Source: Oidiodendron maius Zn (Eukaryota > Ascomycota > Leotiomycetes > Myxotrichaceae). Taken from it: 64,000 nucleotides of DNA. Shown here piece by piece: positions 23,058 to 35,367 of the stretch. Position numbers and translations under genes: made by a program. The notes under the pieces were generated by a model, which did no database searches, was not told the DNA's origin, and saw only the letters and a list, made by a program, of their open reading frames with translations. Within the stretch, counting starts at the first letter, position 1. The number at the start of each line of letters is the position of its first letter. The DNA lies in the NCBI GenBank assembly GCA_000827325.1, contig KN832875.1, positions 1,240,001-1,304,000 of the forward strand, written 5' to 3'.

Positions 23058-24580
23058 CTACCTAGTGGTGAATATGTGTCGACTTGAAAATCCCTCCTGG
23101 AGCCGAACGTCTACCTTCTGGTCTTTGGGAATCATTTCGTGGCTAAGCTCCCACCCTGCACGCCGGCAGAGTTCGGCAACCACCACATCGCAATCGCCCA
23201 GCATATCGATATCAAAATTGACATGCGACACTGGCGTCCTAGAGATGTACATCTGCGGAATGTGAGGAGGAAGATACGGAACCACTTCTGAGACTGGTGC
23301 AACCTTGAGTGACGTGCCAATGACAATGACCAAGTCAACGAGGTTCTTGTCGTGGTTTGTGAGACGATCAGAGAATTTATCTGGTAAAGGTTCGCCGAAG
23401 AAAGTGATATCGGGTTTCATCACACCCGCCGCTGGGATATCATAGTCCTCCTCTGAGGTGTCCTCATCATCAACGTCAAATCGACGCTTCTTCTTGTCGC
23501 TTCCGTTTTGAGACCGCTTACGCTTCATGGCTGCAGGAGCGCGAACGGCTCGAAGGTTCGCAATGCACCGATCACATCGAGGGATGAGTCCGGCTTTGAT
23601 ATCTGGAAATATGGACTCGCCTGGAACTTGGTACTTGCATTCTACACAAGACGCAGTGGCGAACGATCCATGGCATTGGATAAGTTTCTCTGGAAGGATG
23701 CCAGCAACCGATTCAATGTTATCGATATTCTGGGAGTAGTTGGTTAGGAGCTTCCCCTTCTGCTGTAGGAGATAGATGAACGCGTGAGTGGGCGTAAATC
23801 GATCTGTTGACGGCAGGATGTCACGTGCAATTGAAAAGAAGATAGTGGGATCTTCCTTGAAGACCTCGATGTCGAACACTTCTTGGGGGTCATTCAGACC
23901 AAGATGGCCTAGCTTAGAATAAAGACCTATGTCCTTGGATCGAAAATCTGGGATACCCAGTGATGTTGATATGCCGGCGCCGGTGAGAACAACGATATTC
24001 GTCGACTTCTGTATGAGCGCAACTGCGTCGTCAATAGTATTATACTGCGGCAGCTTGATGCGTTTCGACAACTCGCGACTGATTGCCAGACTGAGGAGGC
24101 CATAATAGGCGTCATCAGGTGACCCCTCCAGAAAAGGGGGCGGACGAAGGCCAAACGCGGTCAGCAACTTTTTTGCGCTGATGGTACCCGCTTCAACAGT
24201 CCTCTTGCAAAATTCTTCAGGGCCGATGGTTCGCAGTTGCTGTCTATATGCGCCCGCCTCTTCGAGGGTGCAAGCATTGGGTTCTGTAGCCTGTATGAGC
24301 AAAAAAAAGTACGAGATCAAGTTTCAGACTTCTCACCACCTTTGAAGAGCATATCGTCGCCCATTTCCTCTAAAGTATCCTCAAAGAGGGAATCCATCTC
24401 CCACTCCTCATTGGAGTCCTCATCCTCTCCCTCAGAACCGTCTTCGCCAGAGTCAAGTAGTGGGTCAACCCCATTGACACGTGGAAGAGCAGCGAGTTCC
24501 GCGTCGTCTGCTTCCGACTCCTCCCCGGGCAGGTCGTCGATGGGATGAACCTGCGCAAAGGGGACCTTACTGGTATCCAT
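23058..24580 (-). CDS. Sir2/Hst1-type NAD-dependent protein deacetylase
   Basis: Class I sirtuin: uses NAD+ to deacetylate histone lysines in silencing and metabolism. Exons 24580-24337 and 24283-23058 (intron 53 nt) predict 489 residues. The N-terminus is acidic ([17 protein letters not shown]). The Rossmann core starts [20 protein letters not shown] (GAGIS and GIPDFR bind NAD); [10 protein letters not shown] carries the QNID motif, [10 protein letters not shown] gives the catalytic His, and two Cys pairs (SCVECK; PRCDRC) bind zinc. [16 protein letters not shown]-like basic insert follows the zinc module. The acceptor could also be 24291/24290; the chosen one keeps the frame ([14 protein letters not shown]). 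A near-perfect short inverted repeat spans the stop codon. Confidence 0.9.
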
Positions 24581-24921
24581 CGTAAATCCTCTCCGACACC
24601 AGCGGCACGGTTCTCCAGGTCCAAAAGGTGTTGGGGAGATGCGGTTACACTTAGATAACTGATTGCCACTTAGTTAGATTTTGGCTTCAAAACTTTTGGT
24701 TCCACATCGGCAAATCTAACGAATCGCGTCTGAACCTTAAATTTCCGGCCTAAATGCCCACCAACCTTACTTGATGTAGTGAATAAGCATTGCCGGTCCT
24801 ATATTTGGGCATTTTTGTACACACATTGCCATTCCTGGCGGCCAATGTTGACGTACGATGACCTGATGGGAAGTAGTATACGAGCGAGCGGGCGTCATGT
24901 GGGATTTCTCAGTGCACAGCT
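24581..24921. promoter_or_regulatory. divergent promoter, sirtuin / Bre4-like gene
   Basis: The 341 bp between divergent start codons of the sirtuin (minus) and the Bre4-like gene (plus) must hold both promoters. Composition is ordinary; no clear motif seen. Confidence 0.45.
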
Positions 24922-27900
24922 ATGACATCTTTGAACAACATCGGCGCAAGTTCTCCTCAACCGGTCGACTCTCTAGAATCCTTTCCGGCTTCGGTACAAC
25001 AACCAGCTCTTCCGGACTACGAGTCCCGCATCCATCGGCGCCATATGCGGAGGCAGTCTGGTTCTGGAGGGCATAATGCCAAGCATGTACGGCTCGAGGC
25101 GCCCGATGTCTTACCGAGGCCACAGGGGCCGAGTGTGTATATGGGGTCCTACAGCCATAGTCCCCGAGCCTCAAGAACCTCTCTTCCTAATTCTATCAAA
25201 AGCCGTCCCAGCTCTGCACAGGCATCCCCGCGGGCTAGTTTGAGCCATGGGCCTCTCGCCGAACTCTTACAAGATCCCCATGCTGAACTGGATACTTATG
25301 GCGTGCAAGAATTTCGGGAAGGCTTTTTTGATGCTTCATTTTTGAAACCTCCCAAGACTGCTCGTGAAGATCTAATGGCAGCTGCTGAATGTACTCTTCC
25401 CCGTGCTCTTCGGAAGAAGCATCCTCTTTCCCCCAAGAACTTTTTGCCCAAGCAATGGCATGAGGTGCGAAGCGTAGTCCGCAAGGTGGCAACTACGAGA
25501 GCAGGAATCAACCTGTTGAAATCGTTCTTTGCATTCTTCATTGCGTATATTCTCTGCCTAGTCCCAAGAATTAGCAGTTGGCTAGGCCGCTACAACTATG
25601 TCATGTGTCTGTCGATCATTATCAATCACTCTGGGCGAACTATTGGTGCTGAGATTGACGGCGCCGTGCTTACTATCGCTGGATCTGCTACAGGTCTTGG
25701 CTGGGGTGCTTTTGCACTATGGCTCTCAGATTCCACCGAGGTTGCTCGCAGAGGATATGGTGGAATTCTGGCAGCCTTTCTCGTCTTGTTCATGGGCACA
25801 ATTGCGGCTCTCAGATCATACTATATACGGGTTTATCAATTTGTTCTCAGCGCAGGAATAGCAGTAAGCTACACTGTTTTGGCGGAAACATCCCAGGAAG
25901 TGAACTGGAAGAAGTTATTGAACTATGGCGTACCATGGCTATTTGGCCAAGCTATCGCCCTTCTGGTCTGCTGCATTGTTTTCCCGGATGCAGGTGCCCG
26001 TCCGCTGGCTGTTTCCTTACATGATGCCTTCGCAGTAATGCAGAGGGGCTTAATCTTGCCTCAACAAGAAAATATCGCCTTGCACAGACAGCTTGCGCTT
26101 ACCTTTGTGGACCTTTCTCAAGCATATAGAGACCTTGTTCTTGATATATCCATTACGCGCTTTCGGCCTCCTGATGTAAGGATGTTGCGAAATCGTATGC
26201 AAGCTGTTATAAGATCCCTGCTCGCTCTGAAGATGGAAACTTATCCTTTCAATGATCTTGATCGGAGTGGAGCTGTGGAGCTTCACTCCGCCATCTTGCA
26301 CTTGAATGCCTCCCAGCTGGGACATACTACACAATCAGCTCGAACTCCAACGTCAGACGCGGTCATTGACATCGACAGCCCGAGACTTCGCCCAAGGAGC
26401 AATACAGTTGACGGAGCTGCAAACTTGATAGCCACTAAACTTGCCGACCCAACGATGGAGCTCCTTTTATGTATGCGGACCTCACTGATCAGATGTGATG
26501 CTGTCCTTATGAGCATGTCTGGATATCGCAAATACTTAGGCCCTCAAGAGTCTATTTCATCTGATGTAGCAGGAGCCTTAACGAGAATTAGAAAGGCAAT
26601 GACTAGGTACGACACAGAAGAAAAAGCGCTCATGGAGCATCCTGCTCTACCACCAACTTACTCTGATCACCCGGAAGTGGTGGAACTCTTCCTTTTCGTT
26701 CACCCTATTCGGCAAGCATCTACCTCTGTAGAGGCGCTGTTGGTAAAGGTCGTGGAAATGCAGCAGAGACGTCCTGGATGGCAGATTCACCTTCCCTCAT
26801 ATCCATTCACCAAGTCCCTTCAGCGTACAAATGCTCAGGTGCGTCATGATCGTGGAGGGGTAACCGCTGGCTTTTATTTTCGTAGCCAAGAGCAACTTGC
26901 TAGAAGTATGAGAGGCATGGCGAACGTCTACAAGCCATGGCCACGCACAGCCAATATACACGAGGAGCCTGGCTCTGAGATGAATGTGACAAGGACCGAC
27001 ACCATGGGTAAGTATGAAGAAGAGGAGAAAAACGCGCTTGATCGTAAATCAAATGTTTCTAGGGAGACGCGTCTCCGTTACAGGCTGTGGGCAATCTTAC
27101 ACAGGCTACAAGGTTTTGAAACCAGGTTTGCTCTCAAAGTTGCAATTACGACATCCTTACTTTCAGTGCCAGCATGGCTATCACAAAGCAGAGGATGGTG
27201 GAACAATAATGAGAGTTGGTGGGCAGTGGTTGTTGTTTGGGTTATGTCGCATCCACGAGTGGGTGGCAACTTTCAGGACCTTGTTACTCGCGCTCTCCTC
27301 GGGGTACTTGGTACTATATGGGGAGGCTTGGCTTATGGGGCAGGAAAAGGAAACCCGTACGTGATGGCCGCATTCGCCGCGATATATATGGTTCCTATGA
27401 TGTATCGATATACGCAGAGCTCTCATCCCCGCTCAGGAATCGTTGGTTGCATCTCATTTGTGGTCGTTTCTCTGAGTGCCAAAACGGCTGATGGTTTACC
27501 ATCAGTTGTACAGATAGCATGGACTCGGGGGTTGGCTTTCGCAATTGGAGTAGTCGCTGCTGTCGTGGTCAATTGGATACTTTGGCCGTTTGTTGCACGA
27601 CACGAACTTCGAAAAGCGTTATCCGCTATGTTAGTCTATTCAAGCATCATCTACCGCGGAGTAGTGGCAAAGTATGTTTATTACGAGAGTGGAGAGGAAC
27701 CAGGGCCTAATGACATCGAGAGATCTGGTTCGTATCATTCCTATGGCGGGAAGAAAGGCTAACTCTACTCCAGAAATGCTTGAAGGACGATTGCGCGAAG
27801 GCTTTGTCCGAATTCGCCAACTTATGGTAAGCACAAGCTAAGATACGTGAGATGAAATAATCTAACGGGCTTTGTGCAAAAGGCTTTAACGCGTCATGAG

Positions 27901-28568
27901 ATTCGTCTTCGTGGTCCTTTCAACCATTTGCCATACTCAGCCCTCATTGACAATTGTGAATGGTTTTTCGAATACCTTGTTGCTATCCGACAATCCTCGC
28001 TCTTTTTCCACCCTCATTATATCTCAGATATTGATCAAGGAGCTGACAACCTGCTTGCACATCGTCGGGATGCTGTTGCCGCGATTCTTATGAATCTCTA
28101 TGTTCTTGCAAGCGCTTTAAGAAATAACAAGAAAGTACCTGTAAGACTCTTGGTCCCTCTAACTAGATAAGAAATTATGTGTATCTGATTCCATTGTGCA
28201 ATACGTTCTGCATCTTCTGTGTTCTCTGCACTAATTTTGAATAGAGATATCTACCAAACGCAGCAATCGCCAGAAAGCGCCTCCTAGATCATATGGCCCA
28301 GTTAGAAGCTGAGATGGCTCAGAATGGTTTTACAGAAGGGACTGAATCCAAAGAAGGGGAAGGTCGAAAATGGTCTCAAATATACAGCTACTCATACAAC
28401 CAGAGCTTAACTGGATGTGTAACACGGCTTGAAGAGCTGCAAAAGTATGTGAAGGAGATCGTGGGTGAGCAAGGGTAAATTTCAAGATACAATTCCGATT
28501 CTTCGATTACTAATTCTCTCAGATTCGATCCTGTGGACCTGAGATACGAAGATCTCATAGGTGGTTGA
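24922..28568 (+). CDS. Bre4-like multi-pass membrane protein (putative ER transporter, fusaric-acid-resistance-like)
   Basis: Large membrane protein related to yeast Bre4 and the FUSC/aromatic acid exporter-like family. Five exons: 24922-27727, 27774-27826, 27883-28140, 28245-28474 and 28523-28568; 1130 residues. Two membrane halves: helices near residues 195-350 (SFFAFFIAYILCLVPRIS; VLFMGTIAALRS) and 735-900 (VVVVWVMSH, GVLGTIWGGLAYGAG, LAFAIGVVAAVVVNWILWPF), separated by a soluble loop. The exon 1 frame reads on to a stop at 27760-27762, but splicing the 46-nt intron 27728-27773 (GTTCGT...CTCCAG, branch GCTAAC) links DIERS to EMLEGRLREGFVRIRQLM, then ALTRHEIRLRGPFN. The last intron converts a stop after GEQG into GEQGFDPVDLRYEDLIGG. 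Role in brefeldin tolerance is known only for yeast Bre4; substrate here is unknown. Confidence 0.85.
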
Positions 28569-28716
28569 TTAGGGTGTAGTGACTTGCGGTAAATTAAGAA
28601 AGACATTTTTGCATGCCCTCTAACATGTACTTTAGCAATATTCAAGATAGAAATAAAGCCCTGAAGACTATCCTGTTTGCAACCATTTGGCATCCCAAAG
28701 CCCGGCCCAAACACCG

Positions 28717-31700
28717 TCAATGCAATGCGTCGTTGAAGATATCCGTCAACACCGACATCTTAGGAATCTTGAATGGTTTGTTCCCAGAGATATTTTTCCC
28801 TGGTAACCGCCTCGCTTTCCCGCCATCCTTATGCTCTAACACCCATGGAATATTCTCCTTGTTTTCATCCGTATTATGCTGTTGCGATAGTCCTTTTGAA
28901 TTTAATATCAATGGCTGTGTCACTGCCGACAGACTGACGGTGGATGATGTGAGCTGCGTCGCCGCCGAGTCAATAATACGATGGCATTCCAATGCTGCTG
29001 CCGGTAAATCGTATATCCACCCTCTGTCCTCCATGAAACCTACAAATCTCGCAACCATCTCTTCGCTTCCGTCACGCTTTGGCCCGTTTCCTTTCAATGT
29101 CTCTTTAGAGCCAACGACCAATAGCTTAGTTTTAGCTCTTGTAAAGGCGACATTTATTCGTCTCCAATCCTTCAATAGTTCTCCAATAGACTTCGCTTCA
29201 TTATTTCGAACTAAACTCAAAATTACTACATCTTTATCACGGCCTTGAAATCGATCGGCCGTATGCATCTCAACGCCTAAATGACTACGAAGGCCATGTT
29301 TGAGGAGTGCGAGTTGCGAACGGTAGTGTGTCATCACACCAATTGACGAAGCTGCTACCCCGACGGCCAAGAGGCTCTCGACTAGTTGTATGCAAATAGA
29401 GGCCTCAGTAGGGTTAACAATCCGATTTCCCTTCGCCACTTCACGGGATATTGGCAGGAGCGGATCAGTATTGATGAATGAGACTGTAGTATCTGGATCA
29501 AGTAGATCACGGATCCAGCATCTGCCACGAATTGGACCGAGACATATGGTTTTGGCTGTATGAGGCAGTGTGGATGGACTAAAATGATAATCCCTCAAAC
29601 GATCCATGTAAGGGATTACGATACGGCAGCCCGCTATTTTTTGGTTCCCACATTTTAGCCTTCCGTTATAAATAAGGTTGTTGCTTAATGCCATAATATC
29701 TTCGCACATTCGATACTGGTGTTCCAGATACACAACGGAGGACGGATGTGTGTCAGAGAGGTGCTTAAAGAGGCTGACATCTAGTCCACCAATCCGAGCC
29801 TCTTCATTCTGCACAAGAGGTGGAAGCTGGTTATGGTCCCCAACAAGAATGAATGTTCTAGCTAGGCGGATTGGACCAAGGCAGACAGGAAGCGTGATTT
29901 GAGAGGCCTCGTCAACTATACAGTAATCGAAAGTCCTCTCATTGAAGATAGCGTGGTTGATTCCAAGACATGTTGTAGCAACAATGGGAGAATCATGCCA
30001 TGCACTTCTAATCTCCTCAAAAGATGTCTTAGTTCTTGCCGCAAGAGCTGCAAATTGCTGGACGTCAGTGCTGACTTTAGCAATACTGCCTAGTCGCAAG
30101 ATAGGTATATCGTCGTCTCTGAGTTTCAATAGGATATTGTCCACAGCTGTATGCGTGTAGGATGTGAGCAGCACGCTCTTACCTTGTGATACCAGTGCAC
30201 GAATTATGTGAGCAATTGTGGTCGTCTTTCCTGTTCCTGGCATACCAAGGACCAAGGCATAATCCTGTGCGCTCATAACTTTTTGGATAGCTCGTCTCTG
30301 ATCGACGTTGATATTTTCACGATCCTTCAGTGTATATGCTGTAGGCTGCGTCTTGAATCTTGGTGCAATGAGATCAACAACAAGGCTTCGAATCTCTCGG
30401 GAGCCAAAAGGCCCTTCGGCCATGACCAGGAGAAGGTTGTTGCGGACAGTTGCCATCCCATTGCTGAACTCATCTTTATCGAGTCTGTATCTGGTTTGTT
30501 CTACCATGATGTTTTCTTCTGAGCCTTGAGCGGTTGATCCTTCTTGCCTAACTTCCATAATGCTTGCAAAAACCTGATTATCATGTTCATCAAATCCAGG
30601 ACGACGGATGCGGGTATTGTGCAGTCGACGATCAACAGCAACTGAGATTCTGTTTTTCCGTACGTGGGTAACGTAGCCATTGGCGAGAGCAAAGTGGCCT
30701 TTTTCGTCGGAAATCACAATTGGTTCTCCAATTGTAATCTGAGAATCAAGAAAAGAGAATCCCTCTTGTGCTAGCTGTTTGACTAACGTATACTGATATC
30801 GATTGATTTTCGGGTGGTCCTTGTCTTCGTATGCAGAGCCTGGCTCAATGACTACATTCGAAAAGCACCTTCCTAGTTTCTCTCGTTCTGAACTCAGCAT
30901 CGTCCACAGCTCCCGCCGGAACTTGAGACTTTCATTCTCTTCTTTTGTTAAGAGAGCATCCCACTTCAGAAAGAAGGCTTTGTGATTGGGAGTAAGGTGA
31001 TTTACAACCTCGTCGAACTTAGCCTTCATACCACTCGTCTCGCCGGTGCCATCATCAGCCAGTTTGTGATATATGAAACACGGGGTTTTTGCGTAACATC
31101 TGTTGCACATGCCCTCTTTCTTCAGCATCTGTGGTAGCTGAGCATGCCGTTCTCGGACGAAGCAAGCAAGCTCATTGCGTTGCATAATCATGTGAATGAG
31201 TTCGCGACGTATTGCGGGAATCCTGATCGTCTCAGAAGTCTCCATGTAGTATAGTATACCGTACGCAATATTGACATCATATCTGTCTGACAAGAGCAAA
31301 TTGTACAAGGCTGTTTGGGCGCGATGTGCAGCGCTTGGATTCTTACCGGTCTTGACTTCAAAAGGAACAGTTAAGGTTCGCTCCTTATCACCATCTTTCA
31401 TTGTCACTTGTACCGTGGCGTCGATATTCCCCTTAAGTCCGTACATTGGCGACCACACATGTTCCTCAACGTCAAGGAGTTTGGAAACGCACATAATTGA
31501 AGTGTCACCATTGCCTGCCTGGACAATTGCTTCTGACTGATCACTATTAGCGTTCATAATTTTCTACATGGAAGAATCCGAACCTTTGGCTGAGATGAGA
31601 CAAAAGCGCCAACCCAACCCTGCAGCTCGCCCATCTTACTTTGCAGATAATCCACTGCCTGTGGAATCTCGAGTTTAATAGTGTACAACTCTTCAACATG

Positions 31701-33838
31701 CCTTATAGCTACTTCCTGAATCAACTCGACTAGCCATTCTGTGTCCCATTTATTGGCAAGCAGAGCAGTTTGGAAGATCTCATGCAACATCGTGCCATAG
31801 ACGAGAGGGGCACTTGATTCGCTACTTGCTTTAACCCGATCTTGGAGCACAGCACGGCGAGTACAGCCAAATGAGTCCGCTACCACTGTGGAAGATATGA
31901 GATGATCTGGATGTAAGATCAAGAGGTTGGCATCATCATCAACTATACATCGACCGCTTGGTTCAAAAACGCCAATGACATGGACAAATGCCTTAACAGC
32001 CACTGGTGTCTCAATCCAAACACCTCGGAGATGTACCGTTCTGGTTTTAGACGTGTGGTCAATCTGGAGACGCAAGATCTATACAAGTTAGTTTGTAATT
32101 GGGCAAGTGCAAGTTACTACAGACTTTTTCTCGACGAATGTGACCGCTGGATGCCTGATATTCAGAGTCAAGAATATTGGTCACAAGATATCTTTGAATG
32201 GCCCGGGTCTTTTCTGTAGACTGCATGTCTTTAGTAAGGTAGATGTTGCGTGTACGCTACGGAAACCTTGTACGTACAGGAAGAAGGCTACTGGATGAGT
32301 GTTGTTTTGACTGAGTAGCCGCCGCTTCTGCAATCTCGAAATCGACATCATCAAATCCACCATCTCCGAATTCATCACCCGAATCTTTCTTCAAGGCTAC
32401 TGCTGTACCAGTCTGGCAGTGGTTAACAAATGTTCCATTTACCCCTGGGTGCTGAATGTCAAATTTTGCTACCATATCCTCAATATCGGCTGCAAATAAA
32501 TCTTCATCTGAATCATCAAATTCATTCTCGTTAACCTTCACGCCCGTAAAGCCTGAACACCCAGAGCTATTGGCAGAGTTATTAGGCAGCGACCCAGTCC
32601 TAGTGGAGGCCAGATCTACCGGAGTTGAAAGCTCGTGAGGTTGTGCAATAGCATCAAGCAAAGCGATATCATCCAGTTCGTCATCATCAAATTCTCCATG
32701 GCCTGATACATCGGTATTTTTGGGTTGAATCCGAGACTCGCCAACAGCATACATTTCTATGCCTCTATTGTCGTTGGCTATGTCTTGCTGAAGTGGAGTG
32801 TAGTTTTGATCATGTGCTGAGACTATTTCTCCTGAGGCAGAAGAAGAAACCGAATTTCTCACTTCTGTTTGCAGTTGTTTGGGTTGGGCTAATCCTTCAT
32901 GTACCCTCTCAATTAGAACAGAAAGCTTGGAAGGGCCGAGGCTGACAGATTCAGTGAAGACATCCTCGTCGGGGCCACCAATTCTTCGGCGCTTAGGGAA
33001 TTGATTTCCACAGCTGTTTGCTCTCCTAAATGCCGGTGTTGTTCGAGGAGTTGTCCTCTCCTTAGAAACCTGCGGGGACGATGTGTGCATGAGATTTGCT
33101 AGCGCGGGAATGGCACCAACCTGCGGAGTGGACCCATTCAGAGAATATCGGCCCCAAAGCTCTGATCCTGGATCAAGCAGGGGGTGAAAATGCTCTCCTT
33201 TAGTATTGAAGCGACTTGGGGTTTTGGCTGCAGGTGATGAGGTAGGTGAGGAACTTCTGGCGCGCTTCTTTGCCTTGACAGAAATCAACAAGTTGGAGCT
33301 GTGCTGGTCCCATTCTATACGGTCCTCAGGAGAAACATCTTGCACTGCACGTCGCACATCGCCCATACCAATGAGATCAGGTAATGCTAGCCTTCCTGCC
33401 GGAGTTGAAGGTATATCTTTATTTAAATTTTTTAGCAAGGCAGATTCTGGCGACTTTGCAGTGTCGGCTGTGGCTCCAGCGGGCTCTGCAGCGGCAGGCC
33501 ATTCCCTTTGTGCTACTTGATTCTCTTTTTCATCATTGGATGATTGACTGACCATGGGATGCTGTGCTGTTCTATCGCTAGTGGACTGCCCGCCGAATTG
33601 GAAGACGGAGAGCTTGTTTTTGGTAGCAGTAGAGATAGGTGTTCGTGGCTTCTCGCGAAGTGGTTTGGACTGAACATTTGAATTCATGGACTGTTGGTTT
33701 TGGAAACTCCTGTTTCGTTTCCATCGAGGTCGTTGCTAATCAAAACTGTCAGTAACAAATAGCGGATTCTCCCCAAACTTGGTGGTTGTTTACTTTGGCA
33801 GAATGGCTCTGGTCTGAGAAAGATTTCTGCAGAGGCAT
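28717..33838 (-). CDS. DNA2: DNA replication helicase/nuclease Dna2
   Basis: Dna2 cuts long 5' flaps of Okazaki fragments with its RecB-like nuclease and resects double-strand breaks; it also has a 5'-3' SF1 helicase. Exons: 33838-33794, 33735-32274, 32213-32125, 32078-31584, 31536-28717; 1636 residues. The N-terminal 500 residues are disordered. Nuclease: FGCTRR (first Fe-S Cys), GTMLHEIFQ, GLKGNIDATV and FEVKTGK carry the metal ligands, MCNRCYAKTPC is the C-x2-C-x5-C Fe-S cluster end. Helicase: GMPGTGKTTT (Walker A), VDEAS (motif II), VAFTRAKTKLLVVGS (motif VI). Intron 4 (47 nt, GTTCGG...GATCAG) joins SQPK to SEAIVQAGNGD and hides two misleading overlapping frames. An MCB motif lies 132 bp upstream of the start. 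Confidence 0.95.
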
Positions 33839-34183
33839 TTTCTCTATATCAGGGCATTGACTGAATAGCGATACTCGCAGAAGCCATGGGGGGAAATTTA
33901 AAAATTGTCCTAATTAGTTTCCTGTCTTTCACAATATGGCAGTCGTAGGAACTTCTTCTCTTATGGCAGACGCGTTGACACGCGACTGAGGTTCATCACG
34001 TGTCAAAAGTGTTACTCAGCTACTGATTGCGTCGGCGATAAATCGGGTAAAGTAGAACATCTTTCTCCTCCCCACTCTCCTCTTCTTCGCTCTTCTGCAG
34101 CGCTCAAGTACGTGACATCTAATCTCTGCACAGGAATTGTTGCCCAGATTAATTGCTGACATTTGATAGACAACTTCACCACC
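33839..34183. promoter_or_regulatory. divergent promoter, DNA2 / oxodicarboxylate carrier
   Basis: 345 bp between divergent start codons. It contains ACGCGT at 33970-33975, a nearby ACGCGA (33979-33984) and a CACGTG at 33998. A pyrimidine-rich tract (about 34060-34110, CTCCTCTTCTTC) precedes the carrier start, as in many fungal core promoters. Confidence 0.55.
33970..33975. promoter_or_regulatory. MCB (ACGCGT) motif upstream of DNA2
   Basis: Exact MluI cell-cycle box 132 bp before the DNA2 start. MBF binds this motif to switch on G1/S genes in yeasts, and DNA2 is a logical target. A single 6-mer is expected by chance every 4 kb. Confidence 0.4.
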
Positions 34184-35367
34184 ATGTCGTCAGATAAACC
34201 TCTGCCGTTTATATACCAGTTTGCCGCAGGTATGTATTGTGTCTCCTGGCGACAAGAAAATGCTGATAAGCTATTCAGGTGCGGTTGCTGGTGTTTCTGA
34301 AGTAACGCACTCCATCTAGCCGGTCCTCTGCATGCTTTGCTAACTTAATATAATCTGCAGATCCTTGTCATGTAAGTTCATATCGAGTCAATTGTATTCT
34401 TTTGAGGTAGAATACTAACTTTAAGTTATAGGTATCCACTAGATGTTGTCAAGACCAGAGTGTAAGTCCCCGAGATGCATACGTGCATTAGGAAGACCGG
34501 GACGTTGACAGAAGGACAGACAGTTACAGACAGGAAAAGGTGCTGGAGCGGATGCATACAATGGCATGGTAGACTGCTTTAGAAAAATTATCAAGAATGA
34601 AGGGTAAGTTGTGTAGTTCCAGACTAATTGTATAATCAGTATGCTGACACTTAGGTAGATTCTCACGTCTGTACCGTGGTATAGAGGCCCCAATTCTGAT
34701 GGAGGCGCCAAAACGAGCAACCAAATTTGCTGCCAACGATTCCTGGGGAAAATTTTACCGTGATATATTTGGAATTCCAAAAATGAACCAGTCGCTCTCT
34801 ATTCTGACTGGTGCAACCGCGGGAGCCACGGAAGCAGTTGTCGTCGTACCTTTTGAGCTTGTTAAGATCCGTCTTCAGGACCGTGCCTCAGCAGGAAAGT
34901 ACTCGGGAATGATTGACGTTGTGGTTAAGACAGTCAAAGCAGAAGGCCCACTCGCATTGTACAATGGTCTAGAGAGCACAATGTGGAGACATATACTGTG
35001 GAACGCTGGCTACTTCGGCTGCATTTTCCAAGTCCGAGAGCTACTTCCCAAGGCGGATAATAAAACTACCCAGATGGGCTATGATTTAATTTCTGGCGCG
35101 ATTGGTGGTACATTTGGCACTATTCTCAACACACCTATGGATGTTGTCAAATCACGGATCCAAAATAGCGAAAAGGTAGCAGGCGCCGTTCGGAAGTATA
35201 ACTGGGCATGGCCATCAGTTGGGACTGTGATGAGGGAGGAGGGATTTGGAGCCCTCTATAAAGGCTTTTTGCCAAAAGTCTTGAGACTCGGACCAGGTGG
35301 AGGTATTTTGCTAGTTGTCTTTACTGGTGTCATGGATTTCTTCAGGAAACTGAGAGACGAAGCATGA
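34184..35367 (+). CDS. mitochondrial 2-oxodicarboxylate carrier (Odc1/Odc2 family)
   Basis: Inner-membrane carrier that exchanges 2-oxoadipate, 2-oxoglutarate and related acids. Six exons: 34184-34229 (46 nt), 34279-34301 (23), 34361-34371 (11), 34432-34461 (30), 34520-34603 (84), 34659-35367; 300 residues, normal for the family. Translated in order they give PLPFIYQFAAGAVAGVSE, ILVMYPLDVVKTRVQLQTGK and the rest, so all splices keep phase. The three Px(D/E)xx(K/R) mitochondrial carrier signatures are PLDVVKTR, PFELVKIRLQ and PMDVVKSRIQ; six membrane helices are implied. The exon-4 end is GT, completed by A at the start of exon 5 (Val). Four of six exons are under 50 nt. Confidence 0.92.
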
